A stretch of 64,000 bases of DNA from the NCBI RefSeq assembly GCF_025836995.1, contig NZ_CP107546.1:1240001-1304000 (forward strand). The letters run 5' to 3'. Origin of the DNA: Microbacterium sp. M28 (GTDB lineage Bacteria > Actinomycetota > Actinomycetes > Actinomycetales > Microbacteriaceae). The translations under genes were made by a program, and so were the position numbers. Below the pieces are notes generated by a model, which did no database searches, had not been told where the DNA came from, and worked only from the letters and a program-made list of their open reading frames with translations. This document shows, in pieces, positions 1 to 8,519 of this stretch; within the stretch, counting starts at the first letter, position 1; each line of letters opens with the position of its first letter.

Positions 1-516
1 GAGGAAGCACCCAACCCGCTGATCCCCGCGTGGTACGACATCATCTGGTCGGCCCTGTGGTTCGTCGTCATCCTCATCGTGGTCTGGAAGGTCGCCCTTC
101 CTCGCTTCACGAAGGTGCTCGACGAGCGCTCCGCAGCCATCGAAGGCAACATCGCCAAGGCGGATGAGGCTCAGAAGCAGGCCGAGGCAGCGCTGGAGGA
201 GTACACCCGCCAGCTCGCCGAGGCGCGCACCGAGGCCGGTGAGATCCGTGAGGCCGCCCGCGAGGACGGCAAGAAGATCGTCGCCGAGGCCAAGGAGACC
301 GCGACTGCCGAGGCCGCACGCGTGACCGCGACAGCGCACACGCAGATCGAGGCCGAGCGCCAGGCCGCTCTCGTCTCGCTGCGTTCCGAGGTCGGCACGC
401 TCGCCCTCGATCTCGCCGGTGGCGTGGTCGGCGAGACGCTCTCCGACGACGCACGCGCCACGGCCGTGGTCGACCGCTTCCTGGCAGACCTCGAGGCATC
501 TGAGGCGGCCAAGTAA
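1..516 (+). CDS. atpF: ATP synthase subunit b, 5'-truncated by window edge
   Basis: Subunit b is the peripheral stalk of the membrane F1Fo ATP synthase and ties Fo to F1 through delta. The frame is open from base 1, so the real start lies upstream; about 171 residues are visible. An aromatic-hydrophobic membrane segment (WSALWFVVILIVVW, about residues 15-28 of the visible part) is followed by a long Ala/Glu/Lys/Arg-rich helix, as expected for a dimeric coiled stalk. The stop TAA shares its last base with the ATG of atpH (TAATG), a sign of translational coupling. It is the first visible gene of the atpFHAGDC operon. Confidence 0.95.
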   Translation, partial: EEAPNPLIPAWYDIIWSALWFVVILIVVWKVALPRFTKVLDERSAAIEGNIAKADEAQKQAEAALEEYTRQLAEARTEAGEIREAAREDGKKIVAEAKETATAEAARVTATAHTQIEAERQAALVSLRSEVGTLALDLAGGVVGETLSDDARATAVVDRFLADLEASEAAK

Positions 517-1304
517 TGGGCAGCGCGACCACTCAGGCTCTGTCGGCGACGACGGCGGCTCTCTCGCAGACCAAGGGCGTGACCCTGGGCACCGCGGAAG
601 AGCTGTTCGCCGCCGCGCGGCTGGTGGGCGGTTCGTCCCAGCTGAGCGGCGCGCTCGCAGACCCGTCTGCCACGGCCGAATCACGCGAGAAGGTCGTTCG
701 GGCGGTGTTCGCCGGGCTGTCGACGAGCGCTCAGGACGCACTCGTCTCGCTCGCGGTGCAGCGCTGGTCGGACGCGTCCGATCTCGTCGACGGCATCGAG
801 GAGCTCGCCATCCGCGCGGTGGCGATCGCGAAGCCGAAGGACGACATCGAGGGGGAGCTGTTCGGCTTCCTGCGCGTCGTCGCCGGCAACCCCGAGCTCG
901 AGCTCGCCCTGGGCAGCCGCCTGGGCGACGCCGAGGCCAAGGGTGCCCTCGTCGAGAAGGTCATCAGCGGCGCCACCGGTGCTCCGGTCACCCTGATCAT
1001 CTCGTCGCTGGTCCGCCAGCCGCGTGAGCGTCGGGTGCGTCAGCTGCTGAACCGCGCCATCCGCATCGTCGCCGCACAGCGCGGCCTCATCGTCGCGACC
1101 GTGCACACGGCCAAGACGCTGAGCGACGCGCAGCGGACCCGCCTGATCGACAGCCTGTCCCGCCGCTACGGCGGTCAGGTCACCCTCACCGAGATCATCG
1201 ACCCCCACGTGGTCGGAGGCCTGCGCGTGCAGGTCGCCGATGACGTCATCGACGGCAGCATCTCCGCGCGGCTCGCCGATCTTCGACAGAAGCTCGCGGG
1301 CTAA
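516..1304 (+). CDS. atpH: ATP synthase subunit delta
   Basis: Delta caps the alpha3beta3 hexamer and links it to the subunit b stalk. The protein has 262 residues, longer than the roughly 180 of enterobacterial delta but normal for actinobacteria, where an N-terminal extension is common. The conserved C-terminal part is present ([20 protein letters not shown], then a short helix ending [11 protein letters not shown]). The ATG overlaps the atpF stop by one base. Subunits b and delta are separate here, not fused as in mycobacteria. Confidence 0.95.
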   Translation: MGSATTQALSATTAALSQTKGVTLGTAEELFAAARLVGGSSQLSGALADPSATAESREKVVRAVFAGLSTSAQDALVSLAVQRWSDASDLVDGIEELAIRAVAIAKPKDDIEGELFGFLRVVAGNPELELALGSRLGDAEAKGALVEKVISGATGAPVTLIISSLVRQPRERRVRQLLNRAIRIVAAQRGLIVATVHTAKTLSDAQRTRLIDSLSRRYGGQVTLTEIIDPHVVGGLRVQVADDVIDGSISARLADLRQKLAG

Positions 1305-1351
1305 CACGACTTCGCGCGGGGAACCGCGCACCCAGATACAAAGGGAAGACA

Positions 1352-2992
1352 ATGGCAGAACTATCGATCAGCCCCGACGTCATCCGTGACGCGCTGAAGG
1401 ACTTCGCCGCCGCATACGAGCCGAGCGGCGCTGCGGCGACCGAGGTCGGCACGGTCATCGACGCCGCCGACGGCATCGCGCACGTCGAGGGACTGCCCGG
1501 CGTCATGGCGAACGAGCTCGTCACGTTCGGCGACGGCACCAAGGGCCTGGCCCTGAACCTCGACGAGCACGAGATCGGTGTCGTGGTCCTCGGCGACTTC
1601 ACCGGCATCGAGGCCGGACAGGAAGTCACCCGTACGGGTGAGGTCCTCTCCGTCCCCGTCGGCGACGGCTTCCTGGGCCGCGTCGTCGACCCGCTCGGCA
1701 CCCCGATCGACGGCCTCGGCGCGATCGCGGCGGAGGGTCGCCGCGAGCTCGAGCTGCAGGCACCAGGCGTCATGCAGCGCAAGAGCGTGCACGAGCCGCT
1801 GCAGACCGGCATCAAGGCCATCGACGCGATGATCCCCGTCGGCCGCGGTCAGCGTCAGCTGATCATCGGCGACCGCCAGACCGGCAAGACGGCGATCGCG
1901 ATCGACACGATCATCAACCAGAAGGCCAACTGGGAGTCCGGCGACCCGACGAAGCAGGTCCGCTGCATCTACGTCGCCATCGGTCAGAAGGGTTCCACGA
2001 TCGCCTCCGTGAAGGGTGCGCTCGAGGACGCCGGCGCGATGGAGTACACCACCATCGTCGCCGCTCCCGCCTCCGACCCGGCCGGCTTCAAGTACATCGC
2101 TCCCTACACGGGTTCCGCGATCGGCCAGCACTGGATGTACGGCGGCAAGCACGTCCTCATCATCTTCGACGACCTGTCGAAGCAGGCCGAGGCCTACCGC
2201 GCCGTCTCCCTCCTGCTGCGCCGCCCGCCGGGCCGCGAGGCATACCCGGGCGACGTCTTCTACCTGCACTCGCGTCTGCTCGAGCGCTGCGCGAAGCTGT
2301 CCGACGAGCTCGGCGCAGGTTCCATGACGGGTCTGCCGATCATCGAGACCAAGGCGAACGACGTCTCGGCGTACATCCCGACCAACGTGATCTCGATCAC
2401 CGACGGCCAGATCTTCCTCCAGTCCGACCTGTTCAACGCCAACCAGCGTCCGGCGGTCGACGTGGGTATCTCCGTCTCGCGAGTCGGCGGTGACGCTCAG
2501 GTCAAGTCGATCAAGAAGGTCTCCGGAACGCTGAAGCTGGAGCTGGCGCAGTACCGCTCCCTCGAGGCGTTCGCGATGTTCGCGAGCGACCTGGACGCGG
2601 CGTCCCGCCGTCAGCTGTCCCGCGGTGCCCGTCTGACCGAGCTGCTCAAGCAGCCGCAGTACTCGCCGTACCCGGTCGAGGACCAGGTCGTCTCGATCTG
2701 GGCAGGCACCAACGGCAAGCTGGACACCATCGAGGTCTCCGACGTCCTCCGCTTCGAGCGCGAGCTGCTCGACCACCTGCGTCGCAACACGAAGGTGCTC
2801 GACACGCTGCGCGAGACGAACCTCCTGGACGACGCCACGGTCGCCGAACTCGAGAAGGCCACGGACGCGTTCATCCTGGAGTTCCAGGGCGGCAAGGGGC
2901 AGGCCATCGGCGCCCCGGGTCACGAGGAGCACGCTGCTGCGGCCGCCGAGGACGTCAACCAGGAGAAGATCGTCAAGGGTCGTCGCGCGTAA
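1352..2992 (+). CDS. atpA: ATP synthase subunit alpha
   Basis: Alpha is the non-catalytic nucleotide-binding subunit of F1. It has 546 residues, the usual length. The N-terminal beta-barrel is followed by the Walker A motif GDRQTGKT at about residues 173-180 and by the family signature [14 protein letters not shown]. The C-terminal tail is acidic, then basic ([14 protein letters not shown]), and slightly extended. A purine-rich ribosome site (AAGGGAAGAC) precedes the ATG. The 47-bp gap to atpH has no terminator, so the gene is in the operon. Confidence 0.97.
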   Translation: MAELSISPDVIRDALKDFAAAYEPSGAAATEVGTVIDAADGIAHVEGLPGVMANELVTFGDGTKGLALNLDEHEIGVVVLGDFTGIEAGQEVTRTGEVLSVPVGDGFLGRVVDPLGTPIDGLGAIAAEGRRELELQAPGVMQRKSVHEPLQTGIKAIDAMIPVGRGQRQLIIGDRQTGKTAIAIDTIINQKANWESGDPTKQVRCIYVAIGQKGSTIASVKGALEDAGAMEYTTIVAAPASDPAGFKYIAPYTGSAIGQHWMYGGKHVLIIFDDLSKQAEAYRAVSLLLRRPPGREAYPGDVFYLHSRLLERCAKLSDELGAGSMTGLPIIETKANDVSAYIPTNVISITDGQIFLQSDLFNANQRPAVDVGISVSRVGGDAQVKSIKKVSGTLKLELAQYRSLEAFAMFASDLDAASRRQLSRGARLTELLKQPQYSPYPVEDQVVSIWAGTNGKLDTIEVSDVLRFERELLDHLRRNTKVLDTLRETNLLDDATVAELEKATDAFILEFQGGKGQAIGAPGHEEHAAAAAEDVNQEKIVKGRRA

Positions 2993-3010
2993 CGCGCGGG
3001 GTACGCACTT

Positions 3011-3910
3011 ATGGGCGCTCAACTCAGGGTCTACAAGCAGAAGATCTCTTCTGCTCAGACGACCAAGAAGATCACGAAGGCGATGGAGCTCATCGCGGCT
3101 TCGCGCATTCAGAAGGCGATGGCGCGCGTGCGCGCGTCATCTCCCTTCGCGCGTGCCGTGACTCGAGCCGTGTCCGCCGTCGCGACGTACTCGAATGTCG
3201 ACCACCCGCTCACCCGTGAGCCCGAGACGATCCACCGCTCCGCGGTCGTGATCTTCTCGTCCGACCGGGGGCTGGCCGGTGCCTTCAACTCGCAGATCCT
3301 GCGAGAGGCGCTGGAGCTTTCGGAGCTCATCCGCTCCGAGGGCAGCGAGCCGGTGTTCTACCTGATCGGTCGCAAGGCGGTCGGCTACTTCCAGTTCCGT
3401 GGCATCGCCTCGGCCGCGGAGTGGACCGGCGACACCGACACCCCGCACTTCTCTACCGCTGAGGAGATCTCGGCCACGCTGCTCGAGGCCTTCTCGCGCG
3501 GTGGAGCCGGCGGGGGAGTGGATGAGATCCACCTCGTCTACAACCGTTTCGTGAGCATGATGACGCAGAGCCCGGAGACGGTGCGCCTGCTTCCGCTCGA
3601 GATCACGGAGTCGGACGAGTCGGATGCCGCGGGTGCCGTGTACCCGCTGTACGAATTCGAACCGGATGCTGAGACCGTGCTCGACGCGATCCTGCCGGTG
3701 TACATCCAGAGCCGGGTCTTCAACGCCCTGCTGCAGTCGTCGGCCGCCAAGCAGGCCGCGACGCAGAAGGCGATGAAGTCGGCCAGCGACAACGCCGACA
3801 AGCTCATCACCGACTACACCCGTCTGCGCAACAATGCGCGTCAGGCGGAGATCACGCAGCAGATCGCAGAGATCGTCGGCGGCGCCGACGCACTCTCGTC
3901 GAGCAAATAA
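3011..3910 (+). CDS. atpG: ATP synthase subunit gamma
   Basis: Gamma is the central rotor shaft of F1. It has 299 residues. The N-terminal helix [20 protein letters not shown] and the C-terminal helix ([25 protein letters not shown]) are the conserved pair that form the antiparallel coiled coil inside alpha3beta3. It starts 18 bp after atpA and ends 24 bp before atpD, consistent with one transcript. Confidence 0.97.
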   Translation: MGAQLRVYKQKISSAQTTKKITKAMELIAASRIQKAMARVRASSPFARAVTRAVSAVATYSNVDHPLTREPETIHRSAVVIFSSDRGLAGAFNSQILREALELSELIRSEGSEPVFYLIGRKAVGYFQFRGIASAAEWTGDTDTPHFSTAEEISATLLEAFSRGGAGGGVDEIHLVYNRFVSMMTQSPETVRLLPLEITESDESDAAGAVYPLYEFEPDAETVLDAILPVYIQSRVFNALLQSSAAKQAATQKAMKSASDNADKLITDYTRLRNNARQAEITQQIAEIVGGADALSSSK

Positions 3911-5386
<1,476 letters not shown>

Positions 5387-5388
5387 TC

Positions 5389-5649
5389 ATGGCCCTGAAC
5401 GTCAGCCTTGTCTCCGCGGATGCGGAGGTCTGGTCGGGCGAGGCGAGCCTCGTCGTCGCCAAGACCGTCGAGGGGGAGATCGGCATCATGACCGGTCACG
5501 AGCCCGTGCTCGCCATCCTCGCGCAGGGCGAGGTGCGCATCACCCGTGAGGACGGGTCCAAGGTGCTCGCCAACGCGCAGGACGGGTTCCTCTCCATGGA
5601 GGGCGACACCCTGACGATCGTGGCCGGTAACGCCGCGCTCATCGCCTGA
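5389..5649 (+). CDS. atpC: ATP synthase subunit epsilon, short form
   Basis: Epsilon binds gamma and the c-ring and in many bacteria inhibits ATP hydrolysis through its C-terminal helices. I start at the ATG at 5389, just after atpD; an upstream in-frame start would lie inside atpD. The product has only 86 residues and ends after the beta-sandwich (TLTIVAGNAALIA); the two-helix C-terminal domain of the usual 120-140 residue subunit is absent. The frame ends at a clean TGA and a terminator follows, so this looks like the native length and not a frameshift. Confidence 0.93.
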   Translation: MALNVSLVSADAEVWSGEASLVVAKTVEGEIGIMTGHEPVLAILAQGEVRITREDGSKVLANAQDGFLSMEGDTLTIVAGNAALIA

Positions 5650-5668
5650 TCCGACCGATACACCTCTT

Positions 5669-5707
5669 CGAGGCGCCCGTCTCCGGTTCTCCGGGGCGGG
5701 CGCCTCG
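5669..5707 (+). terminator. Terminator of the atp operon
   Basis: A perfect 11-bp inverted repeat, CGAGGCGCCCG (5669-5679) and CGGGCGCCTCG (5697-5707), starts 20 bp after atpC and is followed by ACGTTT. The stem is very GC-rich and the T-tract weak, as is common in actinobacteria. Confidence 0.75.
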
Positions 5708-5730
5708 ACGTTTCCGCTGTGGAAGTACCC

Positions 5731-6486
5731 ATGAAGATCCTGCTCCCGCCGTCCGAGACGAAGCGCCCTGGTGGCGACCTGCCCGCTCTGCGCGTCGAGG
5801 ACCTCGCGCTGCCCGCCCTGCGTGGCCACCGCGACAGCGTCATCGACGCGCTGGTGGACCTCGCCTCGGACGAGGACGCCGCACGCCGCGTGCTCAAGCT
5901 CAGCGCGCGTCAGCTCGGCGAGATCGCCCACAACCGTACGTTGCGGACGTCGCCGACCATGGCGGCGATCGATCGCTACACCGGCGTGCTGTACGACGCG
6001 CTGGACGCGCCGTCGCTGGATGCCGCCGCCCGTGCGCATCTGCACGATCACGTCCTGATCCATTCCGCTCCGTTCGGGCCTGTCGCGGCTCTCGACCCCA
6101 TTCCGCTGTACCGGCTCGCCGCCGGCACGTCGCTTCCTGGCGTCCCACCGCTGCGGCGGCACTGGTCCGAGGCCTCGACCAGCGCGCTGGCGGGGGAGGA
6201 GGCACCCTTCGTGCTGGACCTGCGCAGCGAGGCCTACGTCGCACTCGGCCCGATTCCGGCATCCGTGCCGTCTGCGTACGTCAGGGTGGTGACCGACGCG
6301 GATGGGGCGACCCGCGCCCTCAACCATTTCAACAAGAAGGCGAAGGGCGCGTTCGTGCGCGCCTTCGCCGAGGACCGCGTCTCACCCTCCTCCGGGCAGG
6401 ACCTTCTCGACTGGGCGCACTGGCGCGGCATCCGCCTCAGGGAGACATCCGAGGCCCGAGTCTGGGAGCTCGTCGCGGCGTCGTGA
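5731..6486 (+). CDS. yaaA: YaaA/UPF0246 family peroxide-response protein
   Basis: The family (DUF328) includes E. coli YaaA, which lowers intracellular free iron and limits Fenton damage under H2O2; that role is family knowledge. The N-terminus MKILLPPSETK is the classic opening, and NKKAKGAFVRAF is a conserved block near the C-terminus. There are 251 residues. I prefer the ATG at 5731, which has GGAAG five bases upstream, to the in-frame GTG at 5719. It sits after the atp terminator and so is a separate transcription unit. Confidence 0.85.
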   Translation: MKILLPPSETKRPGGDLPALRVEDLALPALRGHRDSVIDALVDLASDEDAARRVLKLSARQLGEIAHNRTLRTSPTMAAIDRYTGVLYDALDAPSLDAAARAHLHDHVLIHSAPFGPVAALDPIPLYRLAAGTSLPGVPPLRRHWSEASTSALAGEEAPFVLDLRSEAYVALGPIPASVPSAYVRVVTDADGATRALNHFNKKAKGAFVRAFAEDRVSPSSGQDLLDWAHWRGIRLRETSEARVWELVAAS

Positions 6487-6589
6487 ACAATGCGCGACAT
6501 CCCGACCCGCCCGTGCGCCCCGAGTATCCGTCGCGCTAGGGTGGTGGGCGCGGCGTCGACGCGCCGAGTTTTCGAACCCGGAGGGGACC

Positions 6590-7489
6590 ATGAGTTACTA
6601 CGACGACTACAGCGGAGCCTGGGCTGCCGCGATCATCGGGACGTTCTTCGTCCTGCTGCTGATCTCGATCATCCCGTACGTGCTCTCGTCGATCTTCCTG
6701 ATGAAGATCTTCGAGAAGGCGGGCGTCCAGGGCAAGTGGCGCGCGTGGGTGCCGATCTACAACACCATGATCCTGTTCAAGCTCGGCGACCTGTCGCCGT
6801 GGCTGATCCTCTACGGCCTCGGCGCCAGCCTGGTCCTCGGGATCCTCACGCTGATCCCCATCCTGGGCATCCTGTTCGCCATCGTGGCGTGGGTGGTCCC
6901 GATCGCCGTGTTCGCGCTGACGGTCATGGCCGCCTGGCGTGTGGGGCTCAAGCTGCAGAAGGATGCCGTCTGGGTCGTCCTGTTCATCTTCCTCGCACTG
7001 GTCTGGGAGGGCATCCTGGCCTTCGACAAGTCGCGCTGGAACACGAACGTCCCCGGGGCTCCATGGGCCGGCCAGAAGTTCCTCGCCGACGACACTGTCT
7101 GGGCGGGCGTCCCCACGCAGCCGAAGAACCCGCCGGCAACCGCGGGCTACGGTGCGGCACCCGGCTACGGTGCCGCCCCGCAGGGCTACGCTCCGCCCGC
7201 GCAGCCCGGCTACGGTCAGCCTGCTCAGCCCGGCTACCCGCAGCAGCCCGCGCAGCCCGGTTACGGTCAGCCTGCTCAGCCCGGCTACCCGCAGCAGCCC
7301 AGCGCTCCGGCGACTCCTCCGGCAGCTCCGCCCGCGGGCGCTCCCGGGAACCCGCCGGTTCCGCCCGCGCCCTCGGCCCCGGCCACGCCGCCGGCCGCAC
7401 CGACCACGCCTCCCACCGCGCCGCCGGCTCCTCCGGCAGCCCCGCCGGCACCCCCGGCACCGACCGACCCGAACCAGCCGCCGGCCTGA
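6590..7489 (+). CDS. DUF5684-type membrane protein with Pro/Gly/Tyr-rich tail
   Basis: The 299-residue protein has about five hydrophobic segments in residues 8-150, with the DUF5684-like block KIFEKAGVQGKWRAWVPIYN between segments 1 and 2. Molecular function is unknown. Residues after about 180 form a disordered tail of PGYGQPAQ and PGYPQQPA repeats, then Pro/Ala-only sequence. The ATG at 6590 has a strong ribosome site (GGAGGGG); longer in-frame starts run back into yaaA. Similar tails in actinobacteria occur on envelope and division-associated proteins, but no role is claimed here. Confidence 0.8.
   Translation: MSYYDDYSGAWAAAIIGTFFVLLLISIIPYVLSSIFLMKIFEKAGVQGKWRAWVPIYNTMILFKLGDLSPWLILYGLGASLVLGILTLIPILGILFAIVAWVVPIAVFALTVMAAWRVGLKLQKDAVWVVLFIFLALVWEGILAFDKSRWNTNVPGAPWAGQKFLADDTVWAGVPTQPKNPPATAGYGAAPGYGAAPQGYAPPAQPGYGQPAQPGYPQQPAQPGYGQPAQPGYPQQPSAPATPPAAPPAGAPGNPPVPPAPSAPATPPAAPTTPPTAPPAPPAAPPAPPAPTDPNQPPA
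7202..7303 (+). repeat. 51-bp tandem duplication inside the DUF5684 gene tail
   Basis: Two near-identical 51-bp units (first at 7202, second at 7253) each encode QPGYGQPAQPGYPQQPA or PS. They differ mainly by GGC/GGT at one Gly codon and at the last codons. The period keeps the frame, so copy number could vary between strains by slippage. Confidence 0.85.
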
Positions 7490-7506
7490 CCTGACGGACT
7501 GCCCAC

Positions 7507-7540
7507 CCGAGAGCCCTCGATTCCGATCGGGGGCTCTCGG
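7507..7540 (+). terminator. Terminator after the DUF5684 gene
   Basis: A perfect 10-bp stem, CCGAGAGCCC (7507-7516) and GGGCTCTCGG (7531-7540), with a 14-nt loop, lies 18 bp after the stop codon. No clear T-tract follows. Confidence 0.65.
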
Positions 7541-7572
7541 CGTATCCGGCGTCGGCCGCACCCCGGACGGGA

Positions 7573-7578
7573 TAGCGT
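7573..7578 (+). promoter_or_regulatory. -10-like box TAGCGT before a small ORF
   Basis: TAGCGT ends exactly six bases before the ATG at 7585. This is the spacing seen at 22 other starts in the window and implies a leaderless transcript. No convincing -35 is visible. Confidence 0.5.
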
Positions 7579-7584
7579 TGAGGC

Positions 7585-7680
7585 ATGGCGTTCTCGCACT
7601 GTTCCGTGTCCACTACGATGTGTGGGAGTCCTACGGCCACCCGGATCGCCGTCGGAACACCGGAGGAATCTCGTGGGTGA
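7585..7680 (+). CDS. Candidate leaderless small ORF upstream of the PP2C gene
   Basis: A 31-codon frame (MAFSHCSVSTTMCGSPT...) begins six bases after TAGCGT and ends at TGA 7678-7680. Its last codons overlap the GTG start (7673) of the phosphatase gene in another frame, so translation could be coupled. The peptide resembles nothing I know and may be only a by-product of the promoter position. Existence is inferred from promoter spacing alone. Confidence 0.35.
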   Translation: MAFSHCSVSTTMCGSPTATRIAVGTPEESRG

Positions 7681-8449
7681 GAGTACAGCGCACACGCTCG
7701 ACGTCGACGATCGGTTCTCGCTGACGTGGGCGGGAGCGACGGATCGCGGTCGCCGACGCGACACGAACCAGGACGCGTTCCTGGCGGCGTATCCGCTGTT
7801 CGTCGTCGCCGACGGCATGGGCGGCCATGCTGGGGGAGAGATCGCGAGCAAGAGCACGGTCGATCGCCTGCGCTCGGTCGTGGAGAACGGGACGGTCGAC
7901 TCGGAGTCGATCGAGAGCGCTCTGGCGCTGGCCGTCGCCGACATCGCCGCGCACCCCGACACGACCGATGAGGGGACCGGTACGACTCTGACCGGCGTCT
8001 ACATCGACGTCACGGCGGATCCGCCCCGATGGGTGTCGTTGAACATCGGCGACTCGCGCGTGTATCTGCTGCGGGACGATCGGCTCGTGCAGATCACGAC
8101 GGACCACTCCGTCGTCCAAGAGCTCATCGCCTCGGGTCGCCTCAGCCCCGAGGAGGCCGAGGGGCACCCGTACAGCAACGTCATCACCCGGGCCGTCGGG
8201 GCGAGCGAGCTGTTCGCACCGGACTACCTCGGAATCGAGATCCACGACGGGGATCGCTTCGTGATCTGCTCGGACGGTCTGACCAAGGAGCTCACCGACT
8301 ACGGCATCCAGCACTTCCTGCGCGAACACGCCGACCCTGCCGCGGCGGTGGACGCCATGATGGATGCCGCGCTGGAGAACGGCGGTCGTGACAACGTCAC
8401 TCTTATCGTCGTGCAGGTCACCGAGCACTCGCCCTCCACAGAGGCCTGA
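7673..8449 (+). CDS. PP2C-family serine/threonine phosphatase
   Basis: A metal-dependent (Mn/Mg) protein phosphatase expected to reverse Hanks-type Ser/Thr kinase phosphorylation in the cytoplasm. Motifs in order: RRDTNQD, VVADGMGGH with the metal Asp at about residue 47, GTGTTLTG, NIGDSRVYLL, CSDGLTKEL and GGRDNVTLIVV. It has 258 residues and no membrane anchor, unlike PstP of mycobacteria. The start is GTG 7673, preceded by GGAGGA; longer frames begin without a ribosome site. No kinase or FHA gene is adjacent; the next gene is the FtsK/EccC-like ATPase, 70 bp downstream. Confidence 0.9.
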   Translation: MGESTAHTLDVDDRFSLTWAGATDRGRRRDTNQDAFLAAYPLFVVADGMGGHAGGEIASKSTVDRLRSVVENGTVDSESIESALALAVADIAAHPDTTDEGTGTTLTGVYIDVTADPPRWVSLNIGDSRVYLLRDDRLVQITTDHSVVQELIASGRLSPEEAEGHPYSNVITRAVGASELFAPDYLGIEIHDGDRFVICSDGLTKELTDYGIQHFLREHADPAAAVDAMMDAALENGGRDNVTLIVVQVTEHSPSTEA

Positions 8450-8519
8450 TCGTCCCGATCCCGTTCTGAGCATGTGGACAGCGCGGTCCGAGTCGCGCTG
8501 AGGGTGTTCGCTGGGCTGC

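Noticed and set aside
1..516. atpF as a truncated or broken gene
   Set aside because: It is cut only by the window edge; the frame is open from base 1 and intact to its stop.
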